A stretch of DNA of 64,000 bases from a bacterium (GCA_030431975.1 JAUIHP010000018.1:86938-150937), one strand, 5' to 3'; shown: positions 36,996-47,267, numbered from the stretch's first letter. Numbers and translations are program-made. Notes: generated by a model not told the origin, from the sequence alone.

Positions 36996-39900
36996 TCAGT
37001 TATCGTCTTCCCTTCCTGGTCGCTTGATTGCAAACATGATTGTTGTTCCACCATGTATCGGCTCTTCCACCCAGATGCGTCCACCATGTAACTCCATGAT
37101 TCGCTTGCATAAAGCCAATCCGAGACCGGCCCCTTCGTACTCGGTTCGGGCATGGAGTCGAGAGAACAACCCGAACACTTGATCGCGATACTCCCGGGCG
37201 ATCCCTACTCCGTTGTCCGAGATCGAGAACGCAACCCGGTTGTCGCTGAACGGGGAACCAGTGACCCAGACCTTGGCTACCTGCCCAGGTGGTTGGAACT
37301 TGATCGAGTTGGCAATCAGGATCTGAACGACGCGGCCGATCAACGCACGACTGCCCCATGCTTCGGGAAGCGTACCCAGATCGATCTCGGGCGGCTCCTT
37401 TCCCCATGAAGTCTTCAGCGCATCGACCGACTCGCGAACGAGAACCGCCATGTCGAGAACCTCGAACTCCGGTTCCCCATCCCTGAGCTTGGCATACTCG
37501 AGAACACCCTCGACCTGCTTTCGCATGCGTTGGCTGGAGCGACGAATCACGTCCATGAGATGCCTGGTCGAATCCGAAGGTGGATCGCCCAGCTCTCCCT
37601 CGAGGAGCTCGACATAGCTTTCGATGGTGCTCAACGGCTCACGGAGATCGTGCGATGAAATGAACGCAAACCTGCGTATCTCCTCGGCCCGTTCCAACGT
37701 CGCCGCTTCCCGATCCTTGAGTCCGGAGATATCGACGTGTCCTCCCACGAAACGAACCGGTTTGCCGCTCTCATCCCACTGGATGACGGTGCCTCGACTC
37801 CATACCCAAACCGTAGCGCCGCTCTTGTGGAGATAGCGCAGCTCGATGTCATAGGGAACCTTGCAGCGAGACTCGATGTGGCGCTCGACCATCTCCATGG
37901 CCGCCGGTAGGTCATCCGGGTGGACGAGCGCCTTTGCGGCGGCAACGGTGTTCTCGATCTCATCGTCCGCATAGCCCAGAAGTTGCTTGTAGCGCGGGCT
38001 GAGGTAACAGGTTTCGTCCCGCAGATTCCATTCGAAGTAGCCGGCGAGTTCGGATTCAAGCACCGCTTCCAGTGTCTGGTTCCGCTCTTTGATCTCGTTC
38101 TTCAGTCGATTGACCTGAGTGATGTCGACAAAGCTCAGGACGACTCCGGCCGTCACACCGGTCAGGTTCGCGTACGGACGAATCCTCGCCTGGAAGTACT
38201 GTCCGTCGATGGACTCCACGTCGGCCAGGTGTAGCTCTCCGGACTTCAGCACCTCCTTCGCTTCGGTCAGGAGACGATGGTTGTCCTCGGCCCTAAGCGA
38301 TGACGAGAAGTGGGCCAACGGCCGGCCGATGTCGCTCTCTCCCAAATGAAAGTAGCCTTTGATCGACGAGCTGAAGTGCCGAATGCGAAGATCCAGGTCG
38401 AGAAAGACCGAGGCAATGTCCGTGCTGTTGAGGAAGTTTTCGATGTCGGCCCGGGCCGATTCCAGCTCTCCGATCTTCTCCGCCCGTTCTGCATTTACGG
38501 TGTGGAGTTCCTCGTTAACGCTCTGCATCTCTTCGTTCGCTGCCTGAAGCTCTTCGTTAGTCGACATCAGCTCTTCATTGGAAGTCTGCAGTTCCTCGTT
38601 GGCAACCCCCAAGTCCTCGACCGTCGTCTCGAGAGTCTCCCGAGTCGCTTCGAGCTCCGACTCCAGCTCAAGGATGTATCGAGTTTGTTCCGGTGATGCC
38701 GTACCACCGCTCGCACCGTTTGAAATCCGGTGTCCCATCCCCCCGAGGTCGATCTCGGATTGACGAAGCACGATGGCGAACAGAGCCGCCCCATCGTCGT
38801 AAACGAACTTCCGACAGTAGAGATCCAACTCCCGCAGCTCGTCGCCTTCGGACACTCGGATCGGATCGAGCCGGGCATCCTCTCCCTTGCTGGCCCGATT
38901 GACGAGGAGAGAAAGCGATGTCGCCAGCCGGGGCGGAACCAGGTCGGGAAGCCGTGCCGAGAACGAATCCTTCGGCAGCGTCATATACCGGCGATAGTCG
39001 CCGTAGGTTTCGACGACATGCATCCGGGGATCGACGACGATGACGCTGGCCCCAAGTCCCTCCAATGCTCCTTCCAGAAAACCCAGCTGGGTATCGGCTT
39101 TGGATTGACCCTTTTCGTTGATCCAGTTCGAGACGACAACCGACTTGGAGCTGTGACGACTGAGGAAGGGTGGAAACGAGTGCGCCCGGTTGGACATCTT
39201 GTTCGCGTTTTGAAAGATTCTCCAACGCTTGTCCAGGGGGCGAAAGCGAGCCAAAGCCCTTTCCACGCCTTCGCTCGCACCGAGGAAGAGAAAGCGGCGC
39301 GGTAACAGCGAGTAGGCAAACGTGGCCAGAAGCTGCGACTGCATCGGCGGGCTCACGTAGATCATCATGTTGCGGCACACAATGAGGTCGCTGCGGATGA
39401 AGGGCGGGTCTTCCAGCGCGTTGTGAACCGAGAAGATGAGTTTCTTCCGCAGCTCGCGCGCGACCTGAATTCCCCCGGTTCCGTACGTCACATAGCGATC
39501 GACATACTCCGGGGAAATGTCCTCGAGGGCCGAAGGAGGATAGAGACCCTCTTTGGCAACAGAGATCGCCGCTGGATCGACGTCCGTTGCAAAGATGCGA
39601 AAGTCCCGATTGATTTCGGCGCGCCGTCGAAACTCCTCCATGAACATCGCGATGGTGTAAGCCTCTTCTCCGGTGCTACACCCCACGGACCAAACACGAA
39701 TGGGCTCGTCCCCGTCGTCGTCGGATGCAAAGAGTTTCGGCAGCACTTCTTTCCCCAGAGCGTCCCAAGCCGGCAGGTCGCGAAAAAAGTGCGTCACACC
39801 GACGAGGAACTCCCGATGGAGAACCGCAGCCTCTTCGGGGTCCTCCGCCACCAGATGCTCGTACTGTTCCAACGTGTGACACTTGCGAATGACCATGCGC

Positions 39901-40754
39901 CGGGCGATTCGGCGTTGCAGCGTGCTGCTCTTGTACTGGGAGAAGTCGATCCGCGCGACCTCGCTGACTGCGGCGAGAATGGACTCGAACTCCTTCTCGC
40001 TTCCGGCGAAAATGGATTCAACGCTTGCTCCCCCCGACTCGCGCAGACGGAAGTACTGCTGCAGTTCCCGCATCATCTCGTCTGGAGGCAAGACAAAGTC
40101 AACGAGCTGCGTCGCGATTGCCGCGGAGGGCATCCCGTCAAATGCCGCCGTACTCGGCTCCTGCACCATAACGACGCCTTCTGCATCCTTGATCGTGCGG
40201 AGACTTCGACTGCCATCCGATCCCGTCCCGGATAGGATGATGGCGACCGCCCGGTCGCGAACGGCCTCCGCCACTGACTCGAAGAAGAGATCGATGGGAA
40301 AGTTGAGCTTCGGTCTTGGCGGCTGCTCGATCAGGCTGAAACGAAGTCCCTGCTCGTTGCGCGGCGTGTCCAGTGCCTCATCGAGAGCTAGGCTCTCACC
40401 GGCATCAACCCCGCGCCTCGCCAAAGGATTGGTACCTTTGATGATGACGTTGGCTTTCGGCGAAACCGTGTAGACGTGACCGGGAAGCAGCGGCAAGTCG
40501 TCCTCAACTTCCACGACCTTGAGGGACGTCTCTCGCTCGAGCAGCTCCTTCATCAGTGACTTGTGGTCAGGCGAAATGTGCTGCAGAAAGATGAAGCTGT
40601 GTCGGCAGTTCTCGGGGACCTGGCCGAGAAAGGCCTTGATGGCATCGAGTCCCCCAGCGGATGCACCGACCGCAATGAGGTAGTAGGACGTGTCAACCGT
40701 TCCGAGAATGGCACCTTCCCCTTGGGTTTGGTGCGATGGATCTGTGCGGCTCAT
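36996..40754 (-). CDS. CheB-CheR-PAS-histidine kinase chimera
   Basis: 1252 residues. First a CheB methylesterase domain with catalytic Ser32 (GASAGG), His59 (LQHISPD) and Asp180 (GTGSDG). Then a CheR methyltransferase (about 250-510, VGCSTGEEAYTIA and the CRNMMIYV block). Then a Glu-rich coiled coil in which E-E-L/M-Q recurs (about 690-750), two PAS domains, and a HisKA (ISSHDLREPL) with HATPase (SDNGVGI, GAGLGL). The CheB receiver domain is missing, so methylesterase control must be internal. Such CheBR-kinase hybrids are known in several phyla; targets are unclear because no chemoreceptor is in the window. GGAGG precedes the ATG. Confidence 0.93.
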   Translation of the reverse strand: MSRTDPSHQTQGEGAILGTVDTSYYLIAVGASAGGLDAIKAFLGQVPENCRHSFIFLQHISPDHKSLMKELLERETSLKVVEVEDDLPLLPGHVYTVSPKANVIIKGTNPLARRGVDAGESLALDEALDTPRNEQGLRFSLIEQPPRPKLNFPIDLFFESVAEAVRDRAVAIILSGTGSDGSRSLRTIKDAEGVVMVQEPSTAAFDGMPSAAIATQLVDFVLPPDEMMRELQQYFRLRESGGASVESIFAGSEKEFESILAAVSEVARIDFSQYKSSTLQRRIARRMVIRKCHTLEQYEHLVAEDPEEAAVLHREFLVGVTHFFRDLPAWDALGKEVLPKLFASDDDGDEPIRVWSVGCSTGEEAYTIAMFMEEFRRRAEINRDFRIFATDVDPAAISVAKEGLYPPSALEDISPEYVDRYVTYGTGGIQVARELRKKLIFSVHNALEDPPFIRSDLIVCRNMMIYVSPPMQSQLLATFAYSLLPRRFLFLGASEGVERALARFRPLDKRWRIFQNANKMSNRAHSFPPFLSRHSSKSVVVSNWINEKGQSKADTQLGFLEGALEGLGASVIVVDPRMHVVETYGDYRRYMTLPKDSFSARLPDLVPPRLATSLSLLVNRASKGEDARLDPIRVSEGDELRELDLYCRKFVYDDGAALFAIVLRQSEIDLGGMGHRISNGASGGTASPEQTRYILELESELEATRETLETTVEDLGVANEELQTSNEELMSTNEELQAANEEMQSVNEELHTVNAERAEKIGELESARADIENFLNSTDIASVFLDLDLRIRHFSSSIKGYFHLGESDIGRPLAHFSSSLRAEDNHRLLTEAKEVLKSGELHLADVESIDGQYFQARIRPYANLTGVTAGVVLSFVDITQVNRLKNEIKERNQTLEAVLESELAGYFEWNLRDETCYLSPRYKQLLGYADDEIENTVAAAKALVHPDDLPAAMEMVERHIESRCKVPYDIELRYLHKSGATVWVWSRGTVIQWDESGKPVRFVGGHVDISGLKDREAATLERAEEIRRFAFISSHDLREPLSTIESYVELLEGELGDPPSDSTRHLMDVIRRSSQRMRKQVEGVLEYAKLRDGEPEFEVLDMAVLVRESVDALKTSWGKEPPEIDLGTLPEAWGSRALIGRVVQILIANSIKFQPPGQVAKVWVTGSPFSDNRVAFSISDNGVGIAREYRDQVFGLFSRLHARTEYEGAGLGLALCKRIMELHGGRIWVEEPIHGGTTIMFAIKRPGREDDN

Positions 40755-41038
40755 CGGGGGCCTCCGGGCTCCAATAGAATCCTGAGAGTAGATCCAGGCC
40801 CGATGTGGAGTGCAAGGCGCGAAGCGGCGGCATGGATGATCGACTCGCCCACCCTATTGGTTTTGATCTGGATCATGAACTTGCGGAAAGCACGTACTGA
40901 TCCAGCCTTTCCACCTGGCCTACACCAAACATTCGATCGCCCGTCGAACCACCTCCGCCTGCACCCTCATGAACGCAGGGCGGACAGCCGACACTCTGAG
41001 AGGGCGTTCCCCTCCCACCGTCAACGGAGCCTGTCGGC

Positions 41039-43315
41039 ATGAAGCAGACATCTAACGATGAGCATGTCGAATCGACGACCGCTCGGTTCGATCAGACTGA
41101 CGTCGACGCGATTCCGGCACTCCTTCTGACCGCGGACCAGGAGTTGAAAGTCCGTGCCGTCAGCGACCTTTGGCTCCACCGGTTCGACTTCAGGAGATCC
41201 GAACTCATCGGAACCTCGCTTCTATCTCTGGTCCATCCGGAATCACGTTCTCACATGGGAGAAATGTTCCGGCGGGCCTCGCTCGGCACGCAGATCGTCG
41301 GCACCGTCTGCGATCTTGCGACCCGACGCGGTGAACGGATCGAAACACAGTGGACGGTGCGGCCACAGGCTCTGGACCGCAAGGGAGTGGCGCAGTGCTT
41401 CATTGCAGTGGTCACCGAGCTAACGACGCAACGGGAAGCCGAGAAGCAGCTTTGGGACATTCATATTCGACACTCCCTGGCTCTTCGGGCCTCCGGCGTC
41501 GGGATCTGGGAATGGCGGGTGCCCGAGGACAAGTGGCTCTGGGACGACCAGATGTACCGCCTCTATGGCATCTCGGCAAAACACGAATCACGCATTCCCG
41601 ACATCTGGATCAATGCGGTTCATCCGGAAGATCGCAAGACGGCGACGAGTTCATTGGAAGACGCCCTCGCAGCAAGGCAAAAGATCGAGACGGAGTACCG
41701 GGTACGCTGGCCGGACGGCGCGGTGCGCCATCTGCGAGGAGTAGTTCGCGTCCTCCGAAACGAAGGAGGCAAGGCGATCCGATTGATTGGGACCGCCTGG
41801 GATGTGACCTCGCAACGCGAGATCCAGGAGGCGCTCCGGAACAGCAATGAGAGGCTCGAGCTGGTCTTGGAGGGAACGAGTGCCGGAGTCTGGGACCAGC
41901 CAGACCTAGGACGGCCCGAAGAATTCTGGAGTTCACGCTTCTTCGATCTCTTGGGCTACAACCTCGGAGAGATTCCTGCGAATCGTCAAACCTTTCTAAG
42001 CCTCGTCCATCCGGAAGACCGCCCACGCTATGAACTCGCCTACAACACTCGACTCAAGGACGATGGACGTTTCGCCATCGACTGTCGGTTGCTCCGTAAA
42101 GACGGGATCTACCGTTGGTTCTCCATACTTGCCCATTCCAAGCAACAGCAGGACAAGACAACGCGAGTTGCCGGTTCCATTCAGGACGTTCACTCGCGGC
42201 GGATCGCCGAGCAAGCCCTGGACGAGAGTATCCAACGCTACGAACTGGTCATTCGCGGATCCAAGGCCGGCATCTGGGAATGGCGACGCCACGGAGATGG
42301 TTCGCTCTATTGGTCCCCCGGCCTGTATGAGATTCTGGGTGCAGACCCGAGCATCGTCCAACCCAGCGTCGAGGACTTCCTCGGTCTGATTCATCCCGAC
42401 GATCTCGTTCACTTTCGTACGACGTTGATGCGTCATCTGATGAGCGACTCCGATCTCGACATGGAGATCCGCGTGCGCACTTCACGCGGCTACCGGTGGG
42501 TCCGGTGCTCTGGTCAGGCTTCTCGCGACTCCAGGGGACGCGCCGTTCGTCTGGCCGGATCCCTCCTCGATATCCATCCGGAGAAAACAGCGTTGGAAGA
42601 TGTGGTTCGTTCCAACGAAGAACTCGACCAATTCGCCTATATCGCATCACACGATCTACGAGAACCGCTGCGTGGAATCCTGAACTATGCGGAGTTTCTC
42701 AACGAGGACTATGGAGAGGCCCTGGAGGGGGAAGGAAAGGACTATCTCAACCGGATCCAGATTCTAACCAAACGTCTCGAAGGGTACCTGGACGCTCTGC
42801 TTTATTATTCCAGGTTGGGTCGGACGGAGGAACAGCACGAGCCGGTGGACGGAAACCAGGTGCTTGGCGAAATCCTTGAGGAGTACGACCACAAGATTCG
42901 GGAGCGGAACGTCGAGATCGTGGCCCATCCGCTTCCAGTTTGCGTCGGCGACCACCTACGGCTTCGGCTGATTCTGACCAACCTCATTCAAAATGCTATT
43001 CGATACAACGACAAGCCAACACCAAGAGTTGAGATCGGCTGCCTCGACCCGGAATCGACGCCCACGTTCTACGTCCGGGACAACGGCATCGGAATCGAGG
43101 AACGACAACTCGAACTGATCTTCACCGTCTTCCGCCGCCTTCACCCGAAGGATCATAAGTGGGGTGACGGAAACGGAGTCGGGCTCTCCCTCGTAAAGAA
43201 AGCCGTGGAGCGAGGGGGCGGACGAGTCTGGGTGGAGTCGACTCCTGGCGTGGGCTCCACCTTCTACTTCCGAGTCTGCGACGGGATCGCCCGTCGTCAC
43301 GGGATCGCCGCATGA
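41039..43315 (+). CDS. Multi-PAS sensor histidine kinase
   Basis: 758 residues, cytoplasmic (no membrane segment). Four PAS domains in a row, about 25-130, 145-265, 275-395 and 400-520; the last three start from a repeated A/G-G-x-W-E/D-W pattern and carry HPED/HPDD motifs. A HisKA with IASHDLREPLRGI (His about 541) and a HATPase (LTNLIQNAIRY, RDNGIGI, GVGLSLVKK) close it; the H-box is of the Cph1/bacteriophytochrome type, although no GAF-PHY photosensor is present. ATGA overlap with the following receiver gene indicates coupling. Divergent from the CheB-CheR kinase. Confidence 0.93.
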   Translation: MKQTSNDEHVESTTARFDQTDVDAIPALLLTADQELKVRAVSDLWLHRFDFRRSELIGTSLLSLVHPESRSHMGEMFRRASLGTQIVGTVCDLATRRGERIETQWTVRPQALDRKGVAQCFIAVVTELTTQREAEKQLWDIHIRHSLALRASGVGIWEWRVPEDKWLWDDQMYRLYGISAKHESRIPDIWINAVHPEDRKTATSSLEDALAARQKIETEYRVRWPDGAVRHLRGVVRVLRNEGGKAIRLIGTAWDVTSQREIQEALRNSNERLELVLEGTSAGVWDQPDLGRPEEFWSSRFFDLLGYNLGEIPANRQTFLSLVHPEDRPRYELAYNTRLKDDGRFAIDCRLLRKDGIYRWFSILAHSKQQQDKTTRVAGSIQDVHSRRIAEQALDESIQRYELVIRGSKAGIWEWRRHGDGSLYWSPGLYEILGADPSIVQPSVEDFLGLIHPDDLVHFRTTLMRHLMSDSDLDMEIRVRTSRGYRWVRCSGQASRDSRGRAVRLAGSLLDIHPEKTALEDVVRSNEELDQFAYIASHDLREPLRGILNYAEFLNEDYGEALEGEGKDYLNRIQILTKRLEGYLDALLYYSRLGRTEEQHEPVDGNQVLGEILEEYDHKIRERNVEIVAHPLPVCVGDHLRLRLILTNLIQNAIRYNDKPTPRVEIGCLDPESTPTFYVRDNGIGIEERQLELIFTVFRRLHPKDHKWGDGNGVGLSLVKKAVERGGGRVWVESTPGVGSTFYFRVCDGIARRHGIAA

Positions 43316-43755
43316 GTCCCCCCGGCCCCAACAAGGTTCTCGTCGTCGAAGATAGTGACGACGACTACTTCGTCGTCGCCCGCGCCTGTAAGAAAGCCGA
43401 CGTCAACGCGACTCTGCACCGGGTTTCCTCGGGTGAAGAGGCGCTTCGATGGCTGCTGCAAACCGCTCAGGAGCCGCCAAGTCCGCAAGCTCCCACTCGA
43501 CCCGCGCTGGTCCTGCTCGATCTCAATCTTCCGGGTATCTCGGGGCTGGACGTTCTCACGGAGATCAAGAGTCACGAGCGGCTTCGTTCGACCCCGGTTG
43601 TGGTCCTATCCACCTCGGGTGACGTGCGAGACGTTGCACGTTGCTACGAGCGCGGGGCCAACAGCTACATTCGCAAGTCATCCCAGTTCGGGGTCTTTGT
43701 CGACGCCATCGCCGCCCTCAATCGGTACTGGTTCAGTACCTGCATCATTCCCTAG
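43312..43755 (+). CDS. Single-domain response regulator (receiver)
   Basis: 147 residues, REC only. Glu13/Asp14, phospho-acceptor Asp70 (LLDLNLP), LSTSG and the Lys in YIRKS are in place. It overlaps the upstream kinase by 4 bp and is surely its partner. The closing helix (NRYWFSTCIIP) is the family ending of Rcp1-like receivers. No output domain. Confidence 0.92.
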   Translation: MSPPGPNKVLVVEDSDDDYFVVARACKKADVNATLHRVSSGEEALRWLLQTAQEPPSPQAPTRPALVLLDLNLPGISGLDVLTEIKSHERLRSTPVVVLSTSGDVRDVARCYERGANSYIRKSSQFGVFVDAIAALNRYWFSTCIIP

Positions 43756-43885
43756 ACCTGAGCTCAGGGCGCGCCGGATCCGAAAGGTCAGGCGCGGCGT
43801 CGAGTCCGAATGGTCCTGGACGCGCGCTTCTCTTTGCTTTCGACGGCCCGTTCTGTGATGCATTGGTGGCGAGAGCGCGTAAGCC

Positions 43886-44269
43886 TCAGGCCGCGGACCG
43901 CATGAGGCACCGATCGATCTCTGCCATGAACTTGTCATTGTTCGCCGGCTTCTGGAAGTAAGCCTTGGCTCCGAGTTCCATCGCCTGTTCCGCCGCCTCC
44001 GCTGCAGGCCGGGCGCTCAGAACGATAACCGGAATCTGAGCCACGTCCCCGAGCGCAGACATCCTCTCCAGGACTTTGAAACCGTCACCCGCCGGAAGAC
44101 CCAGGTCGAGAACGACCAGGTCCGGGAGCTGCTTCTTCGCCGACATCAACGCCGTGACGGCATCGAAGGCATAGACGGTGTCATAGCCGCTCGCGCGCAG
44201 GCGCGCGTTCAGGCCGCGGCGCAGGTCTTCATCGTCATCGACTATCAGAATTCGCTTGAGCTCGCCCAT
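43886..44269 (-). CDS. Single-domain response regulator (receiver)
   Basis: 127 residues from the ATG at 44269, which has a G-rich Shine-Dalgarno (GGGGGA) and matches the REC start (KRILIVDDDED). Phospho-acceptor Asp55 (VLDLGLP), the switch Ser in VLSARP and Lys in YFQKP. It resembles CheY/DivK-like receivers rather than the Rcp1 type. The start lies 35 bp inside the end of the upstream REC-kinase gene, giving tight coupling. Confidence 0.9.
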   Translation of the reverse strand: MGELKRILIVDDDEDLRRGLNARLRASGYDTVYAFDAVTALMSAKKQLPDLVVLDLGLPAGDGFKVLERMSALGDVAQIPVIVLSARPAAEAAEQAMELGAKAYFQKPANNDKFMAEIDRCLMRSAA

Positions 44270-45821
44270 CGTCGAGTCCCCCTTTGCTGATCGCTTCGAC
44301 TCTTCCGACGAAGCCGTCCCAAAACGTTGCATCCGATCCGTTCCCGTTCCCGTTCCAGGGCCCGAGGTACGTGACGCCGCTTCCGCACTCAAAGCTTCGT
44401 CGAACCCGGCTCATGGCCTCTTCGACCGCAGCCTCGATGCGCTGGAGAAGCGACCAGGCTTCTCCCTCTTCCGCGCGAGTGGCGACGAAGAAGGTCTCGC
44501 CGCCCGGGCCGGAGACGCGCGGGAGGAGGATGCAATCGGAGGGAAGTACCTCGCGGATGGAGTCCTCCAATACACCCAGAACGCGCATCGGTCTTTCGTC
44601 CGAACGCCGATCGGTCAGACATTGCAGGTGAAGAAGGGATACGCCGACCATGGGGGCCGAGTCGCCCGCCTTCTTGATGGAAGCGGCAAGAGGCTCCAAT
44701 CGCGACTGCCAGGAAAACACCGGCAACGCAAAAGAGAACGAGCTTCCCTGGCCCTGGGTCGACTCCAACCGAACTTCCGAACCGCTCAGCCTCAGGATCT
44801 CCCGACAGATGTGCAGCCCGAGCCCGAGGCCTCGCCGTCCGACGTCCACCGTGCCATCCGCCTGGTAGAGACGATCAAACACCTTCTTCTGATCCTCGGC
44901 GCTGAGGCCCGGGCCGTTGTCGACCACACTCACGGTCACTCGCCCATCCACCTCGCAAAGAGCAACCCGGACCGTTCCTCCGGAGTCCGTGAACTTGATC
45001 GCATTGTCGACGAAGTTGCCGACGACCTGAGCCATGCGCTTCGCGTCGCAAACGACCTGTGCCTCTGTCTGGACGTCGAACTGGATTTCGACGCCGGCAG
45101 CATTTGCCCGGGGTTGGAAGCTGGTTTCGGTCTCTCGCAGGACGTCGGCCAGGCAGACCAGACTCTCGTGCAGCACGTACTTCCCGGACTGCAGGCGAGT
45201 CACCTCCAGCAGGTCGTCGACCATCTGGTTCAGTCGTCCGAGATTGCTGACCGCGGCGCCGAGGAACTCTTTCTGCTGCTCGTCCACCGGTCCGGCGATC
45301 CCGTCAAGCACGAGGGTTGCGTACTGGTAGGCCGAGGCCAACGGCGATCGGAGTTCATGGGATACGTGAGAAAGAAACTTCGACTGCAGGTCCAACTGAG
45401 CCTGGCTTTCTTCCCGTACCTGTTCCAGAAGCTCGAACTTCTCCCGTGAGTAGCGGAGAGCCCGCCCGAGGGACTCTGAGTCCGCGCGCTCTTTGACGAG
45501 GAAGTCGAAAACACCCTGCCGTTGGGCAGCCAGATCGATGTCGCATTCTTTCCTGGACGTCAGAAGGATGGCCGGCCCCGATCGCGCTGAAGGTGGAACC
45601 TGGCTCAGCAGATCCAATCCCGTGTGGCCCCCGAGGTCATAGTCGACAAGGAAGACCTCGTGCCCACCGGATCGGATCTCCGCCAGGCCTTCTTCGAAAG
45701 ACCCGGCCCACTTGAGTTCGGTCTCGAGGGCGGGAGCCTGGCGGAGCTTCTCCCGGGTCACGATGTAGTCGTCTTCATCGTCGTCGATGAGAAGGACGCG
45801 AATGGCGCTGCGTTCTGTCAT
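44235..45821 (-). CDS. REC-histidine kinase with degenerate GGDEF-like tail
   Basis: 528 residues. An N-terminal receiver (Asp60 in LVDYDLGG, where the usual proline is missing) leads through a helix to HisKA (SHVSHELRSPL, His155) and a complete HATPase (NFVDNAIKF, VDNGPGL, GLGLGLHI). Residues about 385-528 hold an extra domain: IREVLPSDCILLPR, then GPGGETFFV where GGDEF enzymes have GG(D/E)EF, and a later GVTYLG strand. I infer a decayed nucleotidyl-cyclase fold, catalytically inactive. No membrane segment. Paired with the downstream receiver. Confidence 0.9.
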   Translation of the reverse strand: MTERSAIRVLLIDDDEDDYIVTREKLRQAPALETELKWAGSFEEGLAEIRSGGHEVFLVDYDLGGHTGLDLLSQVPPSARSGPAILLTSRKECDIDLAAQRQGVFDFLVKERADSESLGRALRYSREKFELLEQVREESQAQLDLQSKFLSHVSHELRSPLASAYQYATLVLDGIAGPVDEQQKEFLGAAVSNLGRLNQMVDDLLEVTRLQSGKYVLHESLVCLADVLRETETSFQPRANAAGVEIQFDVQTEAQVVCDAKRMAQVVGNFVDNAIKFTDSGGTVRVALCEVDGRVTVSVVDNGPGLSAEDQKKVFDRLYQADGTVDVGRRGLGLGLHICREILRLSGSEVRLESTQGQGSSFSFALPVFSWQSRLEPLAASIKKAGDSAPMVGVSLLHLQCLTDRRSDERPMRVLGVLEDSIREVLPSDCILLPRVSGPGGETFFVATRAEEGEAWSLLQRIEAAVEEAMSRVRRSFECGSGVTYLGPWNGNGNGSDATFWDGFVGRVEAISKGGLDDGRAQANSDSR

Positions 45822-46127
45822 AGATGCTGGTGCGCCCTTTGTCTGTAAAGGGGTTTTGACCGACGACCTCCCCCGGCCCCTCGGGTGGCCTTATCAAAAA
45901 GCAGATCGGATGCATTCGCGGCCAACTTTAGGTTCCTCCCTCAATCCGCACTCAGTTTCTAGGGACAACCTTCCGATAAGAAGAGGTGAGCTTCAGCTGC
46001 ACCTCTCCGACGGACGGCTCACCCTTCGCGCAGCACCATGAACACGACGAGGTCGCGACATCTCCGTAACCTCGCCGAGACAGAACGCACGTCCGCATAT
46101 CAGACAGGATCATTCACGGAGGGGGGC
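45822..46127. other. Divergent intergenic region with hairpin
   Basis: Lies between two divergently transcribed REC-kinase genes. A hairpin with a 7-bp stem (AGAGGTG / CACCTCT, 45982-46006) has an inner AGC/GCT stem. An in-frame ATG at 46038 would lengthen the plus-strand kinase by 30 residues, but the later ATG has the better ribosome-binding site. Confidence 0.45.
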
Positions 46128-47267
46128 ATGCCGCAAATGACCACAATTCTGATCATCGACGACAATCCCGACGACCGAACGCTCTACCGTCGCTACCTGA
46201 GTCGCCGTTCCGACGCCAAAGATTGGAAGTTTCAGGAGGCCGGCCTGGGAACGGAGGGGATGGCCATCTACCGCGACCAACCCGTCGACTGCGTTCTCCT
46301 CGATCACAATCTCCCGGACATGACGGGCCTCGATTTCATTCGTGAGGCTTCCGACTCCATCGACAAGGAAGTGCCCATTCTGGTTCTGACCGGCCAGGGC
46401 AGCGAGCCTATCGCCGTACAGTCCATGAAACTGGGAGCCGTCGACTACCTCGTCAAAGGGGAAGTCACTGCGGACAATCTGAACTCCGCGATTACCAGCG
46501 CCATGGCCCGTTTCGAGCTCGAGTCCCGACTGAGAGAGAAAGAGCGGGAGATGGAAAGCTTTGCCTTTGCGGCTGCGCACGATCTCAAGTCGCCGGTGCA
46601 GAAGATCGGGAGCTTCTGCGGAATCCTGACCGCGCGCATGAAGGATGCCGACGAGGATGTCCTGGACATCGCCCAACGAATCGAGGCGAATGCAGCCCGA
46701 CTCTCCGTCCTCATCGACCGGTTACTCGAGTTCGCCCGCATGGGCAGAAGCGAAGCCGGGTTCGCCAACGTCGATCTGGGGACCGTCCTGGGGGTGGTCG
46801 CCGACAATCTCAGCGTACCGCTGGAAGAGGGAGGCGGAGAGATCATCGTTGGCGACCTGCCCGTCGTCTACGGAGATCAGACGGCTCTCGTTCAGCTCTT
46901 TCAAAACCTGGTAGGCAACGGTCTCAAGTTCCAAGGGGGCGACGTTCGACCCAGGGTCGAAGTGAGTTCGCGCGAGATGGACGGCGACCGACACGAGATT
47001 CGCGTCGAGGACAATGGGATCGGAATGGAGGAAGAGGACCTGGCGAAGATCTTCCAACCTCTGACCCGCCTTCACGCCCGGTCACGCTTTGACGGAACAG
47101 GGCTCGGACTGACCACGGCGAAGAAGGCCGCCGAACAGCACGGCGGCTCCATACGGGTCGAGTCACAAGTCGGACAGGGAACGGCTTTCTACGTCGTGCT
47201 ACCCGACCAGCGTCTGGGGGCTCCCGGAGGGACGCTTCTCCCAGCAGCAGGAGACCATATCCAGTAG
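46128..47267 (+). CDS. REC-histidine kinase hybrid
   Basis: 379 residues from the ATG at 46128, preceded by GGAGG. Receiver first (ILIIDDNPDD, phospho-acceptor Asp59 in LLDHNLP, switch Thr in VLTGQG, Lys in YLVKG), then HisKA (FAAAHDLKSPVQ, His151) and an intact HATPase (NLVGNGLKF, EDNGIGM, GTGLGL). Cytoplasmic. The order receiver-then-kinase is that of kinases driven by an upstream phosphodonor. Its 3' end overlaps the convergent receiver gene by 69 bp, an unusually long convergent overlap. Confidence 0.92.
   Translation: MPQMTTILIIDDNPDDRTLYRRYLSRRSDAKDWKFQEAGLGTEGMAIYRDQPVDCVLLDHNLPDMTGLDFIREASDSIDKEVPILVLTGQGSEPIAVQSMKLGAVDYLVKGEVTADNLNSAITSAMARFELESRLREKEREMESFAFAAAHDLKSPVQKIGSFCGILTARMKDADEDVLDIAQRIEANAARLSVLIDRLLEFARMGRSEAGFANVDLGTVLGVVADNLSVPLEEGGGEIIVGDLPVVYGDQTALVQLFQNLVGNGLKFQGGDVRPRVEVSSREMDGDRHEIRVEDNGIGMEEEDLAKIFQPLTRLHARSRFDGTGLGLTTAKKAAEQHGGSIRVESQVGQGTAFYVVLPDQRLGAPGGTLLPAAGDHIQ

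Noticed and set aside
39423..40235. 270-codon plus-strand frame
   Set aside because: Antisense to the CheB-CheR part of the kinase gene; no motif.
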